Shown: positions 34,433 through 44,200 of the stretch, piece by piece | Position numbering within the stretch: the first letter of the stretch is position 1 | Layout of the letters: each line of letters opens with the position of its first letter | Assembly: GCA_018648865.1 (NCBI GenBank) | Contig: JABGQH010000013.1 | Span: 186,001 to 250,000 of the forward strand | DNA length: 64,000 bases | Direction of reading: 5' to 3' | Source: Candidatus Peregrinibacteria bacterium | GTDB lineage: Bacteria > Patescibacteriota > Gracilibacteria > Peribacterales > Peribacteraceae | Notes under the pieces: model-generated | Seen by the model: only the letters and a program-made list of their open reading frames with translations | What the model was told of the DNA's origin: nothing | Databases searched by the model: none | Made by a program: the position numbers and the translations under genes

Positions 34433-34519
34433 GCCCGGGTGGCGGAATTGGTAGACGCGCTAGCCTTAGGAGCTAGTAGGAGCAATCCTGTGGAAGTTCG
34501 AGTCTTCTCCCGGGCACCA
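34433..34519 (+). tRNA. tRNA-Leu (anticodon UAG)
   Basis: The acceptor stem GCCCGGG/CCCGGGC closes at 34433 and 34515, followed by discriminator A and an encoded CCA. The D arm has GGAATTGGTAGAC, the anticodon stem is CTAGC/GCTAG with loop CTTAGGA (anticodon TAG), there is a long variable arm (AGGAGCAATCCT), and the T arm is GGAAG-TTCGAGT-CTTCT. Length 87 nt, class II, no intron. Confidence 0.96.
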
Positions 34520-34550
34520 GAATAGAATTACATCAAACAACCAATAAGAA

Positions 34551-35810
34551 TTATCTACCTTGCAGAAACTGATAGATAGCCACTGAAACCTCGCTTCGTG
34601 TTAAAGCACGAGCGGGTGATAAGTAAGATGTTCTATCTGGAAAGAGGTTGTACTTTTTCGCAATGCCAGCGTATTGACTAAACCAATCAGAGCTAGAAAC
34701 GTCTCTATAACTGAAAGGTAGGTTTGTCTGCAAATCAAAAGTCAACGTAAGCATCTTCAAAAATTCGGCTGTATTTACACCATCTGCTGGTTTAAATGTT
34801 CCATCAGGATGGCCGCTAATTATTCCCTTGTTTGCTGCGGTAACTACATACTTGGTATACCACTGCCCATCAAGAACATCGGGGAATCTACCACTATTGG
34901 AAACATTGGATATTTCTCCAAAGCGAGCTAGTAACAAAAACTTTGCTGCCTCTGCTCTATTTACTGGGCGATCACCTTTAAATTCTCCATCAGGAAAACC
35001 TCCAATCACAGCTCTTCTGTATAATTCTGCCGAAGCCCTACCTTCCAATGTGGAAAGCGATGTGTCTGGAAATGGATTGTCGTACGCATCAAAATTGACT
35101 AATACTTCATCTTCGTACCCTGCTGGAGGCAGTGGGTCATGCCCAGCAAAACACTCGTTACAAGAGGAATAGACTACTCCACCCCAGTCTGCACATGAAT
35201 CTGTTGAAGGATACTGTTCACATGACACTCCAGAAGAGAATTTCTTGCAGCAGCTTATAGTCTCTGGCTCTGGATCTCTTTCGGCAAAACACTCATTACA
35301 AGAGGAATAGACTTCTCCTCCCCAGTCTGCACATGAATCTGTTGAAGGATACTGTTCACATGCCACTCCAGCAGAGAATTTCTTGCAGCAGCTTATAGTA
35401 TCTGACTTACGTTCAAGATAATTCTGGCAATCTGCATTGCTACGAAAGGTATACTGCGAAGCACAATCTTCTTTGGCTTCCTCCATACACCGACCGCCGC
35501 CATTAGAAAACGGGGCATAACAATTTACAAGTGTAGCTGTGCTTTTTTCCCTCCAATTTTGAGTGTAATACAACGTTTTACATTTAAAAGGTTCTTCAAT
35601 GCCACCAAAGCGTGGTGTCCAGTTTCCTTCATCAGCGAAGATTTCCTTTATCTTTCTACAATATTCTAGTGTTCTTCTGGAGTCTGTATTGTGGTGAATA
35701 TTTACGTTCCAGCCCTTACCAAAATACCGAGCCCTGCATACACCACCTTCTAGTACGCCAGCGTTGCCAAAACGTGCTGTAAAGTTCCCCTGATCCCAAA
35801 GCTCTTTCAC
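34551..35810 (-). CDS. S-layer-homology surface protein, downstream part after an in-frame stop
   Basis: 419 codons from a GTG at 35810, but that GTG is mid-domain, and the same frame is open back to the TAG at 35922. The N-terminal part repeats the W-D-Q-G-N-F-T-A-R-F-G module seen in the upstream piece. Two nearly identical 46-residue Cys-rich repeats follow (C-C-K-K-F-S ... Y-S-S-C-N-E-C-F-A). Three SLH domains end the protein (F-P-D-G-E-F-K-G-D-R; F-P-D-V-L-D-G-Q-W-Y; Y-R-D-V-S-S-S-D-W-F). SLH domains bind secondary wall polymers. It has no signal peptide of its own. Confidence 0.8.
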   Translation of the reverse strand: MKELWDQGNFTARFGNAGVLEGGVCRARYFGKGWNVNIHHNTDSRRTLEYCRKIKEIFADEGNWTPRFGGIEEPFKCKTLYYTQNWREKSTATLVNCYAPFSNGGGRCMEEAKEDCASQYTFRSNADCQNYLERKSDTISCCKKFSAGVACEQYPSTDSCADWGGEVYSSCNECFAERDPEPETISCCKKFSSGVSCEQYPSTDSCADWGGVVYSSCNECFAGHDPLPPAGYEDEVLVNFDAYDNPFPDTSLSTLEGRASAELYRRAVIGGFPDGEFKGDRPVNRAEAAKFLLLARFGEISNVSNSGRFPDVLDGQWYTKYVVTAANKGIISGHPDGTFKPADGVNTAEFLKMLTLTFDLQTNLPFSYRDVSSSDWFSQYAGIAKKYNLFPDRTSYLSPARALTRSEVSVAIYQFLQGR

Positions 35811-35921
35811 TTCTTTACAGCGGCTAAGTGATGGATTGGATTGACCATGTCTTTTCCAGCAATCGTCATTGTTATCAAAGGAAAGATGAAGAGGGCAATC
35901 TTCTACGGCTTTCTTCTCACA

Positions 35922-36383
35922 CTAACCACCACCATTGGGCAACGAGGTATAACAAGTTACCTGTGTGCTTGTACTTTTTTCCCTCCAATTTTGAGTGTAA
36001 TACAACGTTTTACATTTAAAAGGTTCTTCAATGCCACCAAAGCGTGGTGTCCAGTTTCCTTCATCAGCGAAGATTTCCTTTATCTTTCTACAATATTCTA
36101 GTGTTCTTCTGGAGTCTGTATTGTGGTGAATATTTACGTTCCAGCCCTTACCAAAATACAGAGCCCTGCATGCACCACCTTCTCGTACTGCCTCTGATCC
36201 AAAGCGTGCTGTGAAGTCTCCCTGATCCCAAAGTTCTTTCACTTCTTTACAGCGACTAAGTGATGTAGTTGAAGCATCGTACGCTTTAGCTGTTGAACTT
36301 AAGAAAAAACTACTTGTACCTGCCAGAACAACTAATGCAAAAGCACCCGTAGATAGTGTTTTAAGGAGAATAATTTTTTTCAT
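35922..36383 (-). CDS. S-layer-homology surface protein, signal peptide and first repeat
   Basis: 153 residues: signal peptide (M-K-K-I-I-L-L ... S-T-A-K-A-Y), then a module S-R-C-K-E-V-K-E-L-W-D-Q-G repeated almost word for word in the piece at 34551. The frame ends at TAG 35922-35924 just after N-G-G-G; the next repeat has C-G-G (Arg) at this point (N-G-G-G-R-C-M-E). Translation past the TAG gives C-E-K-K-A-V-E-D-C, still homologous to the second repeat. So this and the next piece are one gene split by a single stop. Confidence 0.8.
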   Translation of the reverse strand: MKKIILLKTLSTGAFALVVLAGTSSFFLSSTAKAYDASTTSLSRCKEVKELWDQGDFTARFGSEAVREGGACRALYFGKGWNVNIHHNTDSRRTLEYCRKIKEIFADEGNWTPRFGGIEEPFKCKTLYYTQNWREKSTSTQVTCYTSLPNGGG

Positions 36384-36466
36384 AATTATCAGAGAGGAAC
36401 GTAATATCGTTGCGCACAGTGTAAACTACTTATAACATAAGTAAACAACGTATTGATAATAAATAC

Positions 36467-38317
36467 ATGACATGGTTTCGTTTCTACGCAGGCATATTTT
36501 TTATTCCTTTATTAGTAAACCCCTGGGGGATGCATATGTACTCAACAGCAAAAATTAGTTATTACTTGCTGTTTATGGGCATATTAATGATTATGCTCTT
36601 TTGTACAATTACTAGGAGTAAGCATGTTTCTTTTTCGTATAACAAAGGAATTTTGATATTTCTTTCGTTAATTTGCAGCTCGTTTTTGCTCTCAACAATT
36701 TTCTCCATTACGCCAATCCAAAGTGTATTCGGTGAGTATCTGTATGCGCAGGGTCTAGTGTTTTACCTTTTACTTATTGCTCATATCGCTGCTTGTATGT
36801 TTTTCTTCCAATGCGAAAAAAATATTCGACTCCTCTTTCTTATCATACTTTTTGTATCGTGTTTCATGTCACTATATGCAGTGCTTCAGTATTTCAATAT
36901 AGATCCACTTACAAATATTGATAATGCAGAGTTTCTGTTTCGTGTATATAGCACCATAGGGCAGCCAAATTTATTGGGGCAATTCCTTATTTTTCCTTTA
37001 TGTATTTCCTGCTTTTTTCTAAAAGACACTATTCAAGAAAAACATGTACGTGGTATTGCTCTCTATTCTTTTTGTTTTTTGCTTTTTGCAATTACTCTGT
37101 ATTTAACAAAAAATAGGGCAACTTGGTTGGCTTTAACTACTGTCGTACTTTTTTGGATACTGTTCTTCTCGCACATAAAAAAATCTCACAAAAAAATTCT
37201 ACTGCTTGTTCTATCTGCTCTTGCACTTATTGCATTCTTTGTATTGGAAATTAATGCACGCTCAATACATAGTCGTTTAATTTTGTGGAAAGGAACTTTA
37301 AATATAGTGGATTTTCAGCATCTCTTGTTTGGATATGGGCTAGATACCTTCTATCAAAAATATATGGAGATTATGCCCAAAGAAGTATTTGTATACGAAA
37401 AATTCTATACAACACCTATGAGTCCGCACAGTGAAACTCTAGAAGTATTTGTAGAACGTGGCTTATTCGGAATTATTTCCTACATCATCCCTATTATATT
37501 CCTAGGCTATATTTATGTGAAAAAAAGGATTTGTACTTCTCTACAACAAATTGTATTTACTGCTCTTGTTGCACACCTTATAACTGTTCAGTTCAGCTTT
37601 AGCACTGTAGAACATTGGGTGGTATCTTCTGCATTTTGGGCAATTCTACTTTTGCAAACTGTACAAACGAAAAAGTATGTTCTTTCTATAAAAACACTTC
37701 CAAGGAAAATACCATCGCTAGCGTTGCTGGCCATTTGTTCCTGCGTTTTGATCTATTCTTCGTACGCTTTTCTTAAAACTGATACAGCCATGAGCAAAGG
37801 GATAACTCAATATGTAAACAGTTCACCCGAGGCATTTTCCACACTAAATTCTGCAACAGAATACTCACGATTTTATGCCTATCCATCAAGCATACTCATA
37901 AGTATGTTTACTCCTTTTGCCAGAGAAGATGACAATATCTCATTGCATATCCAGCGACACCTCGATCGATGGGGGCGCATTACGCAATATGACTTTAAGT
38001 ATCATGTTGCTGCTATAAAATATGCTGCAGTTGGAGGTTACAAAAACAGAGCTGAATATCATCTAGAACAAGCTCAAAAAAAGGCTCCTAATTTGCCAAA
38101 ACTCTATACCGAAGCAGGAGATATGTACTACAAAATGAATGATTGCAGCACGGCCATATTCTATTTTGAAAAGCTACAATCGCTGGCACCTCCATATGCA
38201 TTTGCAACAGAGAACGACGGACGGTGGTGGCAAGAAGAACAGCGTATATTTCAAAAGCATGCTTTTAGGTTTTATGAATCTATGAACAAACTCATGGAGT
38301 GTAGAAATAAGAAGTAA
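36467..38317 (+). CDS. O-antigen ligase/polymerase-like membrane protein with TPR tail
   Basis: 616 residues. About ten to twelve membrane helices fill residues 1-430. The periplasmic-loop region I-G-Q-P-N-L-L-G-Q-F and K-N-R-A-T-W-L-A match the Wzy/WaaL family pattern (G-x-P-N-x-L-G; N-R-A/S). The last 150 residues form helices with a TPR-like repeat (L-Y-T-E-A-G-D-M-Y-Y-K ... A-I-F-Y-F-E-K-L). These enzymes join glycans on undecaprenyl carriers to acceptors; in CPR it may glycosylate surface proteins. GATAAT ends 6 nt before ATG, no SD. Confidence 0.82.
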   Translation: MTWFRFYAGIFFIPLLVNPWGMHMYSTAKISYYLLFMGILMIMLFCTITRSKHVSFSYNKGILIFLSLICSSFLLSTIFSITPIQSVFGEYLYAQGLVFYLLLIAHIAACMFFFQCEKNIRLLFLIILFVSCFMSLYAVLQYFNIDPLTNIDNAEFLFRVYSTIGQPNLLGQFLIFPLCISCFFLKDTIQEKHVRGIALYSFCFLLFAITLYLTKNRATWLALTTVVLFWILFFSHIKKSHKKILLLVLSALALIAFFVLEINARSIHSRLILWKGTLNIVDFQHLLFGYGLDTFYQKYMEIMPKEVFVYEKFYTTPMSPHSETLEVFVERGLFGIISYIIPIIFLGYIYVKKRICTSLQQIVFTALVAHLITVQFSFSTVEHWVVSSAFWAILLLQTVQTKKYVLSIKTLPRKIPSLALLAICSCVLIYSSYAFLKTDTAMSKGITQYVNSSPEAFSTLNSATEYSRFYAYPSSILISMFTPFAREDDNISLHIQRHLDRWGRITQYDFKYHVAAIKYAAVGGYKNRAEYHLEQAQKKAPNLPKLYTEAGDMYYKMNDCSTAIFYFEKLQSLAPPYAFATENDGRWWQEEQRIFQKHAFRFYESMNKLMECRNKK

Positions 38318-38381
38318 CCATTTACACAGGTACTATTTATTAACTTGTAGTCTTTTAACTTAGTTAATTAGAAGAGTATAT

Positions 38382-38387
38382 TACTAT
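38382..38387 (+). promoter_or_regulatory. -10 element of the MBOAT gene (leaderless type)
   Basis: TACTAT ends 6 nt before ATG 38394; no SD. Confidence 0.5.
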
Positions 38388-38393
38388 AGAAAT

Positions 38394-39818
38394 ATGCTGT
38401 TTAACTCCTTGGTTTTTCTATTGGGATTTTTACCTGTTGTGTGGGGTGTGCAGTATTTTTTATGTCGTACTCATAATAGTAGATTCAACCTTTATTGGCT
38501 TATTGCCTCCTCGCTTTATTTTTATGCATATTGGTATTTTCCGCATCTTGCGCTTCTACTTCTATCAATTTTAGTAAACTATTTACTAAGCATATACATT
38601 GCGAATGAATCACAAAGACATCGGAAAATAATAACTGGTATTGGTGTTGCTTTTAACTTATTGCTTATTGCATATTTTAAATATGGAGAATTTTTTATAA
38701 ATACCCTTGGCGATGTCTTCAATCTAGAAACAAACATCCCACAAGTTGCTTTGCCACTAGCAATTTCTTTTTTTACATTTCAGCAAATTACATACTTAAT
38801 AGATGTATACAAAAAACAAATAGACATTCCGAATTTTTTTGAATATTGCTTATATATATCATTTTTTGGACAATTAATTGCGGGACCAATCGTCCGCGCT
38901 AAACAGCTTATACCGCAGATAAAAGATAGATGGAAACACGGTATTGATACCACATACACAACACAGGGAATGATGTTTATTTCTATAGGATTGTTTAAAA
39001 AATGCATTATTGCAGACACCCTTTCTCCATTGGTTTCTGAAATTTTTTCAAAAGCTGATTGGGGAGCACACATTTCTGCCTATAGCGCGTGGTCAGCAGT
39101 ATTCGGTTATACACTACAGCTCTATTTTGATTTTTCAGGATACTCCGATATAGCAATTGGCTTGGGCTGCCTATGTGGCATTTTGCTTCCAATTAACTTT
39201 AATTCTCCTTACAAAGCCAAAAATATTAGCGATTTCTGGCGAAGGTGGCATATAACACTTTCAGATTTACTTCGTGATTATTTATATATCCCGCTTGGTG
39301 GCAATCGTCTTGGTTTGTTACGCGCCCTTGTAAATCTGATGATTACAATGTTGATTGGTGGCCTTTGGCATGGTGCAGGATGGCTATTTGTATTGTGGGG
39401 CGGATACCACGGAATTTTACTGTGCATAAACTTGTTATGGAAACGCACAGGGATTCAATTTCCTAATGTATTTAAGCCTCTATCACAAATGGGACTATTT
39501 ATTGCAATCTCACTTGGCTGGATTATCTTCCGCTCTGCATCATGGGATGCGGCACTGCGCCTAGCAAGATCTCTTGTTAATTGGCAAAGCAACAACACTA
39601 TTCCTTTAACATATAATTTATGGATAGGTTTTTGGCTTCTTGTCGTCTGGTTTGCACCAAATAGTCAGACCATTATCCGTGAACGATGCCTGCCCGCAAT
39701 ACAATCAAGTAAGAAAAATGCTTTGTACATAGGTGTTATAACCGCAAGTCTTACAATTGTGTCCATTGCAGCACTTAGCATTCTTCATGAACAAGAATTT
39801 CTATATTTTCAATTCTAA
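38394..39818 (+). CDS. MBOAT-family O-acyltransferase (AlgI/DltB-like)
   Basis: 474 residues, about eleven membrane segments. Family blocks: F-F-T-F-Q-Q-I-T-Y-L-I-D-V-Y, F-G-Q-L-I-A-G-P-I-V-R, Y-F-D-F-S-G-Y-S-D-I-A-I-G, F-W-R-R-W-H-I-T-L-S, and G-G-L-W-H-G-A-G-W with the catalytic His. These enzymes move acyl groups across the membrane for transfer to surface glycans or teichoic acids, with an SGNH partner. The stop overlaps the next start (TAATG), and that gene looks like the partner. Confidence 0.93.
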   Translation: MLFNSLVFLLGFLPVVWGVQYFLCRTHNSRFNLYWLIASSLYFYAYWYFPHLALLLLSILVNYLLSIYIANESQRHRKIITGIGVAFNLLLIAYFKYGEFFINTLGDVFNLETNIPQVALPLAISFFTFQQITYLIDVYKKQIDIPNFFEYCLYISFFGQLIAGPIVRAKQLIPQIKDRWKHGIDTTYTTQGMMFISIGLFKKCIIADTLSPLVSEIFSKADWGAHISAYSAWSAVFGYTLQLYFDFSGYSDIAIGLGCLCGILLPINFNSPYKAKNISDFWRRWHITLSDLLRDYLYIPLGGNRLGLLRALVNLMITMLIGGLWHGAGWLFVLWGGYHGILLCINLLWKRTGIQFPNVFKPLSQMGLFIAISLGWIIFRSASWDAALRLARSLVNWQSNNTIPLTYNLWIGFWLLVVWFAPNSQTIIRERCLPAIQSSKKNALYIGVITASLTIVSIAALSILHEQEFLYFQF

Positions 39819-40933
39819 TGAACTCGTTTTATAAAGCTTACGGCGCCACACTTCTAGTAGGAGTACTACTGCTTACTCCCAATGCATTGTTATTGTTTAA
39901 TGCAGATGAGTTTTCATCATTTAATAATTTAGAAGATCTACAACGCGATTCAAACAATGGATGTCTGTACAGCTCGGCACTACATAACGATGTACTTTCT
40001 TATAAGTTACACATGTATAGCAAGGTTAAACCAGATACTGTTGCAATCGGATCATCCCGAATGATGAAATTCAATAATTCGTTTTTTCAATCATCATTTT
40101 ATAATCTAGCAGATAGCCAAATATCATCTATGCATCGCTTGCAACAAGCAATTGATAGCATATTAAAAATTCATACTCCAAAGAATGTAATACTCGGCTT
40201 CGATGTGTGGTGGTTTAATCCATTGGCGACAGATAATTCGATAGGCATAAAGAAAGAAGATTCTATGCGTTTCTCAGTAGCCTCACTCTTTGTACCTTTT
40301 GAATGGCTATGGGAGAAAAAGATCTCGCCATCGGAATACGTAAACCTTGTTTTGGGCAGAACAGACAGTGAATGTAATCTTGGAATAAAAGCATTATTTA
40401 GTAATAGTGGCATTAAACAAGATGGGTCTCTATATGACCCTCTTACACCAATAAAGGGGAAATCAATACCACAAAATAACGTTGCATCAGATATTAAGGC
40501 TGCTCAGATTGGGATAGGGCGCTTTGCCCATAGTGATAGATTTGATGAAGGAATTTTCCAAGATTTTGTTAATCAAGTTCGCTATTTAGAGGAGCAAGGA
40601 ATAAATGTTGTTGTTATTGTTCCACCATTGGCACCAAATCTACTAAGCAGTATTAAAAATAGTGGAGATATATCATATTTTACTTCCGTATTAGAGTCAC
40701 TTGAGCGCACAGGTATCACTGTTGTAAACAATCACAATCCCCTAAGTGCAGATCAGAACATTTGTGATTTCATAGATGGAATCCATGGTTATACTTCGAC
40801 GTTTGCTAAATTAGTTAGTCATTTTTCAAATACATTTAACCAAGCAGGAATTCATATACATGAAGAAATTTCCATTGCTCCTACTGGAGCATCAGACAAT
40901 ATATTTTGTGATTACATAGAAAATAAAATCTAA
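39818..40933 (+). CDS. SGNH-like protein, probable partner of the MBOAT acyltransferase
   Basis: 371 residues with one N-terminal membrane segment or signal anchor. V-A-I-G-S-S-R-M-M (residues about 74-82) resembles the G-D-S-like nucleophile block of SGNH/AlgJ/DltD-type proteins, and F-I-D-G-I-H-G-Y near 310 resembles the D-x-x-H block. The match is weak and I cannot prove activity. Translation is coupled to the MBOAT gene by TAATG. The likely role is to finish acyl transfer onto a surface glycan. Confidence 0.65.
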   Translation: MNSFYKAYGATLLVGVLLLTPNALLLFNADEFSSFNNLEDLQRDSNNGCLYSSALHNDVLSYKLHMYSKVKPDTVAIGSSRMMKFNNSFFQSSFYNLADSQISSMHRLQQAIDSILKIHTPKNVILGFDVWWFNPLATDNSIGIKKEDSMRFSVASLFVPFEWLWEKKISPSEYVNLVLGRTDSECNLGIKALFSNSGIKQDGSLYDPLTPIKGKSIPQNNVASDIKAAQIGIGRFAHSDRFDEGIFQDFVNQVRYLEEQGINVVVIVPPLAPNLLSSIKNSGDISYFTSVLESLERTGITVVNNHNPLSADQNICDFIDGIHGYTSTFAKLVSHFSNTFNQAGIHIHEEISIAPTGASDNIFCDYIENKI

Positions 40934-40953
40934 TAGAAAGCAGAAATTATCTA

Positions 40954-41025
40954 TTGAATTAATGATTATAAGGGATAGGATGATCCTCCGGTCGTTTTTA
41001 ATCACTTAGTTATCTCAAAAAGGAG
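40954..41025 (+). promoter_or_regulatory. Promoter, leader and SD of a small membrane protein
   Basis: TTGAAT (40954-40959), 16-bp spacer, TAGGAT (40976-40981), then a leader of about 45 nt with AGGAG at 41021-41025. The 16-bp spacing is the same as for the receiver genes. No boxA-like box is seen here. Confidence 0.55.
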
Positions 41026-41031
41026 ATTGTC

Positions 41032-41205
41032 ATGAATGGGATACCTTGCCCTACCTGGCTTGCCATTGTGGTCGCACTTTTCGCTCTTGTCTTACTTGTC
41101 CTCTGCATCTGTAATAAAGGTGTAGGTGGAGGTAGTAACAGCTCATCTGAAAATGATAGGAGCGGAAACAGTGACACCAATGCATTCACGGGAAAACACT
41201 TTTGA
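41032..41205 (+). CDS. 57-residue single-pass membrane protein
   Basis: It starts M-N-G-I-P-C-P-T-W-L, followed by a hydrophobic segment A-I-V-V-A-L-F-A-L-V-L-L-V-L-C-I-C (residues 11-27), a G-G-G-S linker and a polar Ser/Asn/Asp tail to K-H-F, stop TGA. A strong SD (AAAAAGGAG) lies 6 nt upstream, and a perfect terminator follows, so it is a complete one-gene unit. Three cysteines lie at or in the membrane segment. Function unknown. Confidence 0.75.
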   Translation: MNGIPCPTWLAIVVALFALVLLVLCICNKGVGGGSNSSSENDRSGNSDTNAFTGKHF

Positions 41206-41225
41206 TCAAACGATCGACCAATTGC

Positions 41226-41261
41226 AGCCAGTCCCGCATCCGCGGGACTGGCTGTTTTTTT
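41226..41261 (+). terminator. Intrinsic terminator after the small membrane protein
   Basis: AGCCAGTCCCGC-ATCC-GCGGGACTGGCT, a perfect 12-bp stem, followed by G and a T-run. It also lies past the end of the convergent mfd. Confidence 0.95.
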
Positions 41262-41272
41262 AAATATAGATT

Positions 41273-44200
41273 TTACTTCTTTCCCTTTCCTTTCTTCTTT
41301 TGAAGAGTGGCGACATGTTCTGTGAGGGTTGTTAGCCAATCAATATCTTCAGTTGCAGAGCCCTTTATTAATTTACTCTTAAAGATTCGAACCACAGATC
41401 CACTTATGCGCCAATAAGTACTCTTGCTAAGTAGTTGCATAATCTCTTTTGCTGTAACAGAGCTAGATAGAGTTAGAGCAATTTCTTTTTCATCTTCTGC
41501 CCCTGTTCCGTTATCCATCTTTATGCGAATTACCCCACTCCTCCTACACGCAATTTTAAGTCTAAGGATAGCGAATAGATTTAGTACAGGTTTTGGTGGT
41601 GGGCCGAATTCTTCATTTAGATCATCTTCAAATTCTTTTAGAAGTGTCTCGTCATCACTACCTGCGAGCTTCTGGTAAACAGAGATCTTTTCTTGCTCGT
41701 CTGGAATGTAATATGTTGGAAGCAGTGCCTCTACTGGGAGCTGAATCTCTGCAGATACTTCTTCTTGAGACGAATCTTTTCCTGCTTTCATCTCTTCTAC
41801 TGCATGTTTGAGCATTCTTAAATAATGGCTTACCCCAACAGTGTTCATTGTTCCAGATTGATGAGCACCAAGTATTTCACCCGCTCCACGAATCTCTAAG
41901 TCCCGCATGGCTACTTGGAATCCACTACCAAGTTCACACGCTTCTACGATGGCTCGTAAGCGTTTTTTGGCATCATCTTTTAGGCGTTGTGTGTGGTACA
42001 AAAAGTAAGCATGTGCCTGAATATCACTACGACCAACACGACCACGTAGTTGGTAAAGCTGAGACAACCCGAACTTTTCTGCAGTGTTTACAATAAGTGT
42101 ATTTGCATTAGGTAGATCAATTCCATTTTCAATAATTGTTGAACTAACTAGCACGTTGTATTCACCCTTTTTAAATTTAAGGATCCTCTCTTCTAACTGA
42201 TCTGGTTTTAATTGACCATGCCCAACTACAACTTTTGCTTTTGGTACCATCTTTTGAACTTTTGCAGCGAAGGCGTCTATTGTCTCTACTCTGTTATGCA
42301 ATAAGTAAACTTGCCCCTTTCGTGCTATCTCATAATTAACAGCTTGAACCAATAGGGAATCTGAATATTTTCTAACCTCTGTAATAATTGGCATTCTGCC
42401 AGGAGGAGGTGTTGTGATTGTTGTTATGTCTCTTAATTTATGTAGACCCAAGTTAAGTGTTCTAGGGATTGGTGTAGCCGTGAGAGTTAGGATGTCTACA
42501 GACGCTCTCATTTCTTTAAATTTCTCTTTTTGCTTAACCCCAAACCTCTGTTCCTCATCTACTATTACTAGTCCCAGATTAAAGAACTCAACATCGTTCT
42601 GAATAAGTCTGTGTGTGCCAATAACAATATCTATATCTCCTTTTCTTAACTTTTCTAGGGTTTCCTTTTGTTGTTTTTGAGTACGGAACCTACTCATCAT
42701 ATCTATCCGAACATTAAACCCCTCCATACGCTTTTGAAAGTTTTGAAAATGCTGATCAGCCAGAATTGTTATAGGTGCAACCACGGCAACCTGCTTATTA
42801 TTTTTAACTGCCTTAAACGCAGCTCGCATTGCTACTTCTGTTTTTCCGAACCCTACATCTCCACAAATTAATCTATCCATAGGATGATCACTTTCCATAT
42901 CTGCAGTTAGATCTTTTATTGCTTTTAACTGCCCTGGAGTTTCCTGATAAGGGAAAGCCTCTGCAAACTTCTTCTCTATCTCTTCTTCATCTGAATATGC
43001 ATGACCTCTGGCACTTGCTCGTTTTGCATAAAGTCCCAATAGCTCTTTAGCTATCCTCTCTGTCTCCTTTTTCATCTTTTCTGTAATACGTTTCCATTCT
43101 GTGGAACCAAGTCTTGTTAACCCTGGTTCGCTACCTTCTTCATATACAAACTTACTTAACTTATCTGCCTGATCAACTGGGATAAACAGTTTGTCGTTCT
43201 CTGCGTATGTAAGCTCTAAATATTCTCTAGACGTACCATCTACCTCTTTTTGTGTCATCCCCTCAAAATAGCCTATTCCATGCTCCATATGAACAACATA
43301 ATCACCAGGTGTGAGTGAGGTGATAAAATCTAAAGCTAGTTTTTGTACGCTTCTCTCTTTCCCCATTTTTCTAAGAGAAAAAATTTCTCTATCTGTTAGT
43401 AGGGCGACTTTTAAATCAGGGTTTTGAAGTGAGTGAGGAAGTAACTCATCGTCTGCGGTTTCATAAAGAGTTATTGCTCCCATCCTTCTCTCATGTTTGG
43501 TGGTATATGGGATATGCTCTTCGTCACATATTGCCTGTAGCTCCTTCATCCTTTTGCTAACTACAAATATGCTCCAGTCTTGAGTGATCTTGTCCCTTAC
43601 ATCGTTTAAAAAATCTGTAAGTGTGTAAAACTTTAAAACAGATAGATACCGAACATGCATGTGGCATTCCTCTGATGTTGGAAAAGCTGTAAACCTTAGT
43701 GAAGTAATGTTTAAGGGGTCATCTATGTCATCTTGATCATCCAAAATAAGTAGTGATTCTTTTGGAAACTGATCTTTTAATAACTCCCTCTTTTTAAAGA
43801 AAACAGGATAAATACTTAAATCATCATTAAATTCCTCTGTTTCAGATAAATTATCTTTATCTACACTGAATATCTTCTCTACTGTATCTCCATCGAAAGA
43901 TACTCTGTATGGATTGCTCTCTTGAACAGGAAAAATATCAAAAACATCCCCCTGCCTTCTGTATTCACCAGGTTCTAGAAAAATATCTGTCCCATGTGAA
44001 TATCCACAATCAATTAAATGCTCAATCATTCCTGTAAAACCAATATCCTTACCTTTAGAAAAAACTATTTTCCTCTCTTGCACCTCTGCAAAAGATGGAA
44101 ACTCCTGCTCCCAAACATCTCTAGTAACCAATGAAACATGTGGCTTATTTGTTCTCATAAACAAAAGAAATTGCTGCATTGCATCTGGATCTACGTGGCC

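Larger units (their letters stand above)
34551..36383 (-). pseudogene. Full SLH-protein gene with one in-frame TAG
   Basis: The two pieces share one frame over 611 codons with a single TAG at 35922-35924. A 432-bp direct duplication (about 35542-35820 against 35974-36252) makes the N-terminal module double, and a 138-bp duplication makes the Cys module double. TAG ends gltX and other genes here, so it is not globally recoded. A recent nonsense mutation, phase variation or readthrough all remain possible. Confidence 0.75.

Noticed and set aside
34216-34485. Minus-strand frame giving LPAGRQA-type peptide
   Set aside because: It runs across the REP-like palindrome and the tRNA-Leu gene; the peptide is a by-product of the palindrome.
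34344-34519. tRNA-Leu with an intron
   Set aside because: The intact tRNA is complete without any insertion, and the interrupted copy lacks its 3' half.
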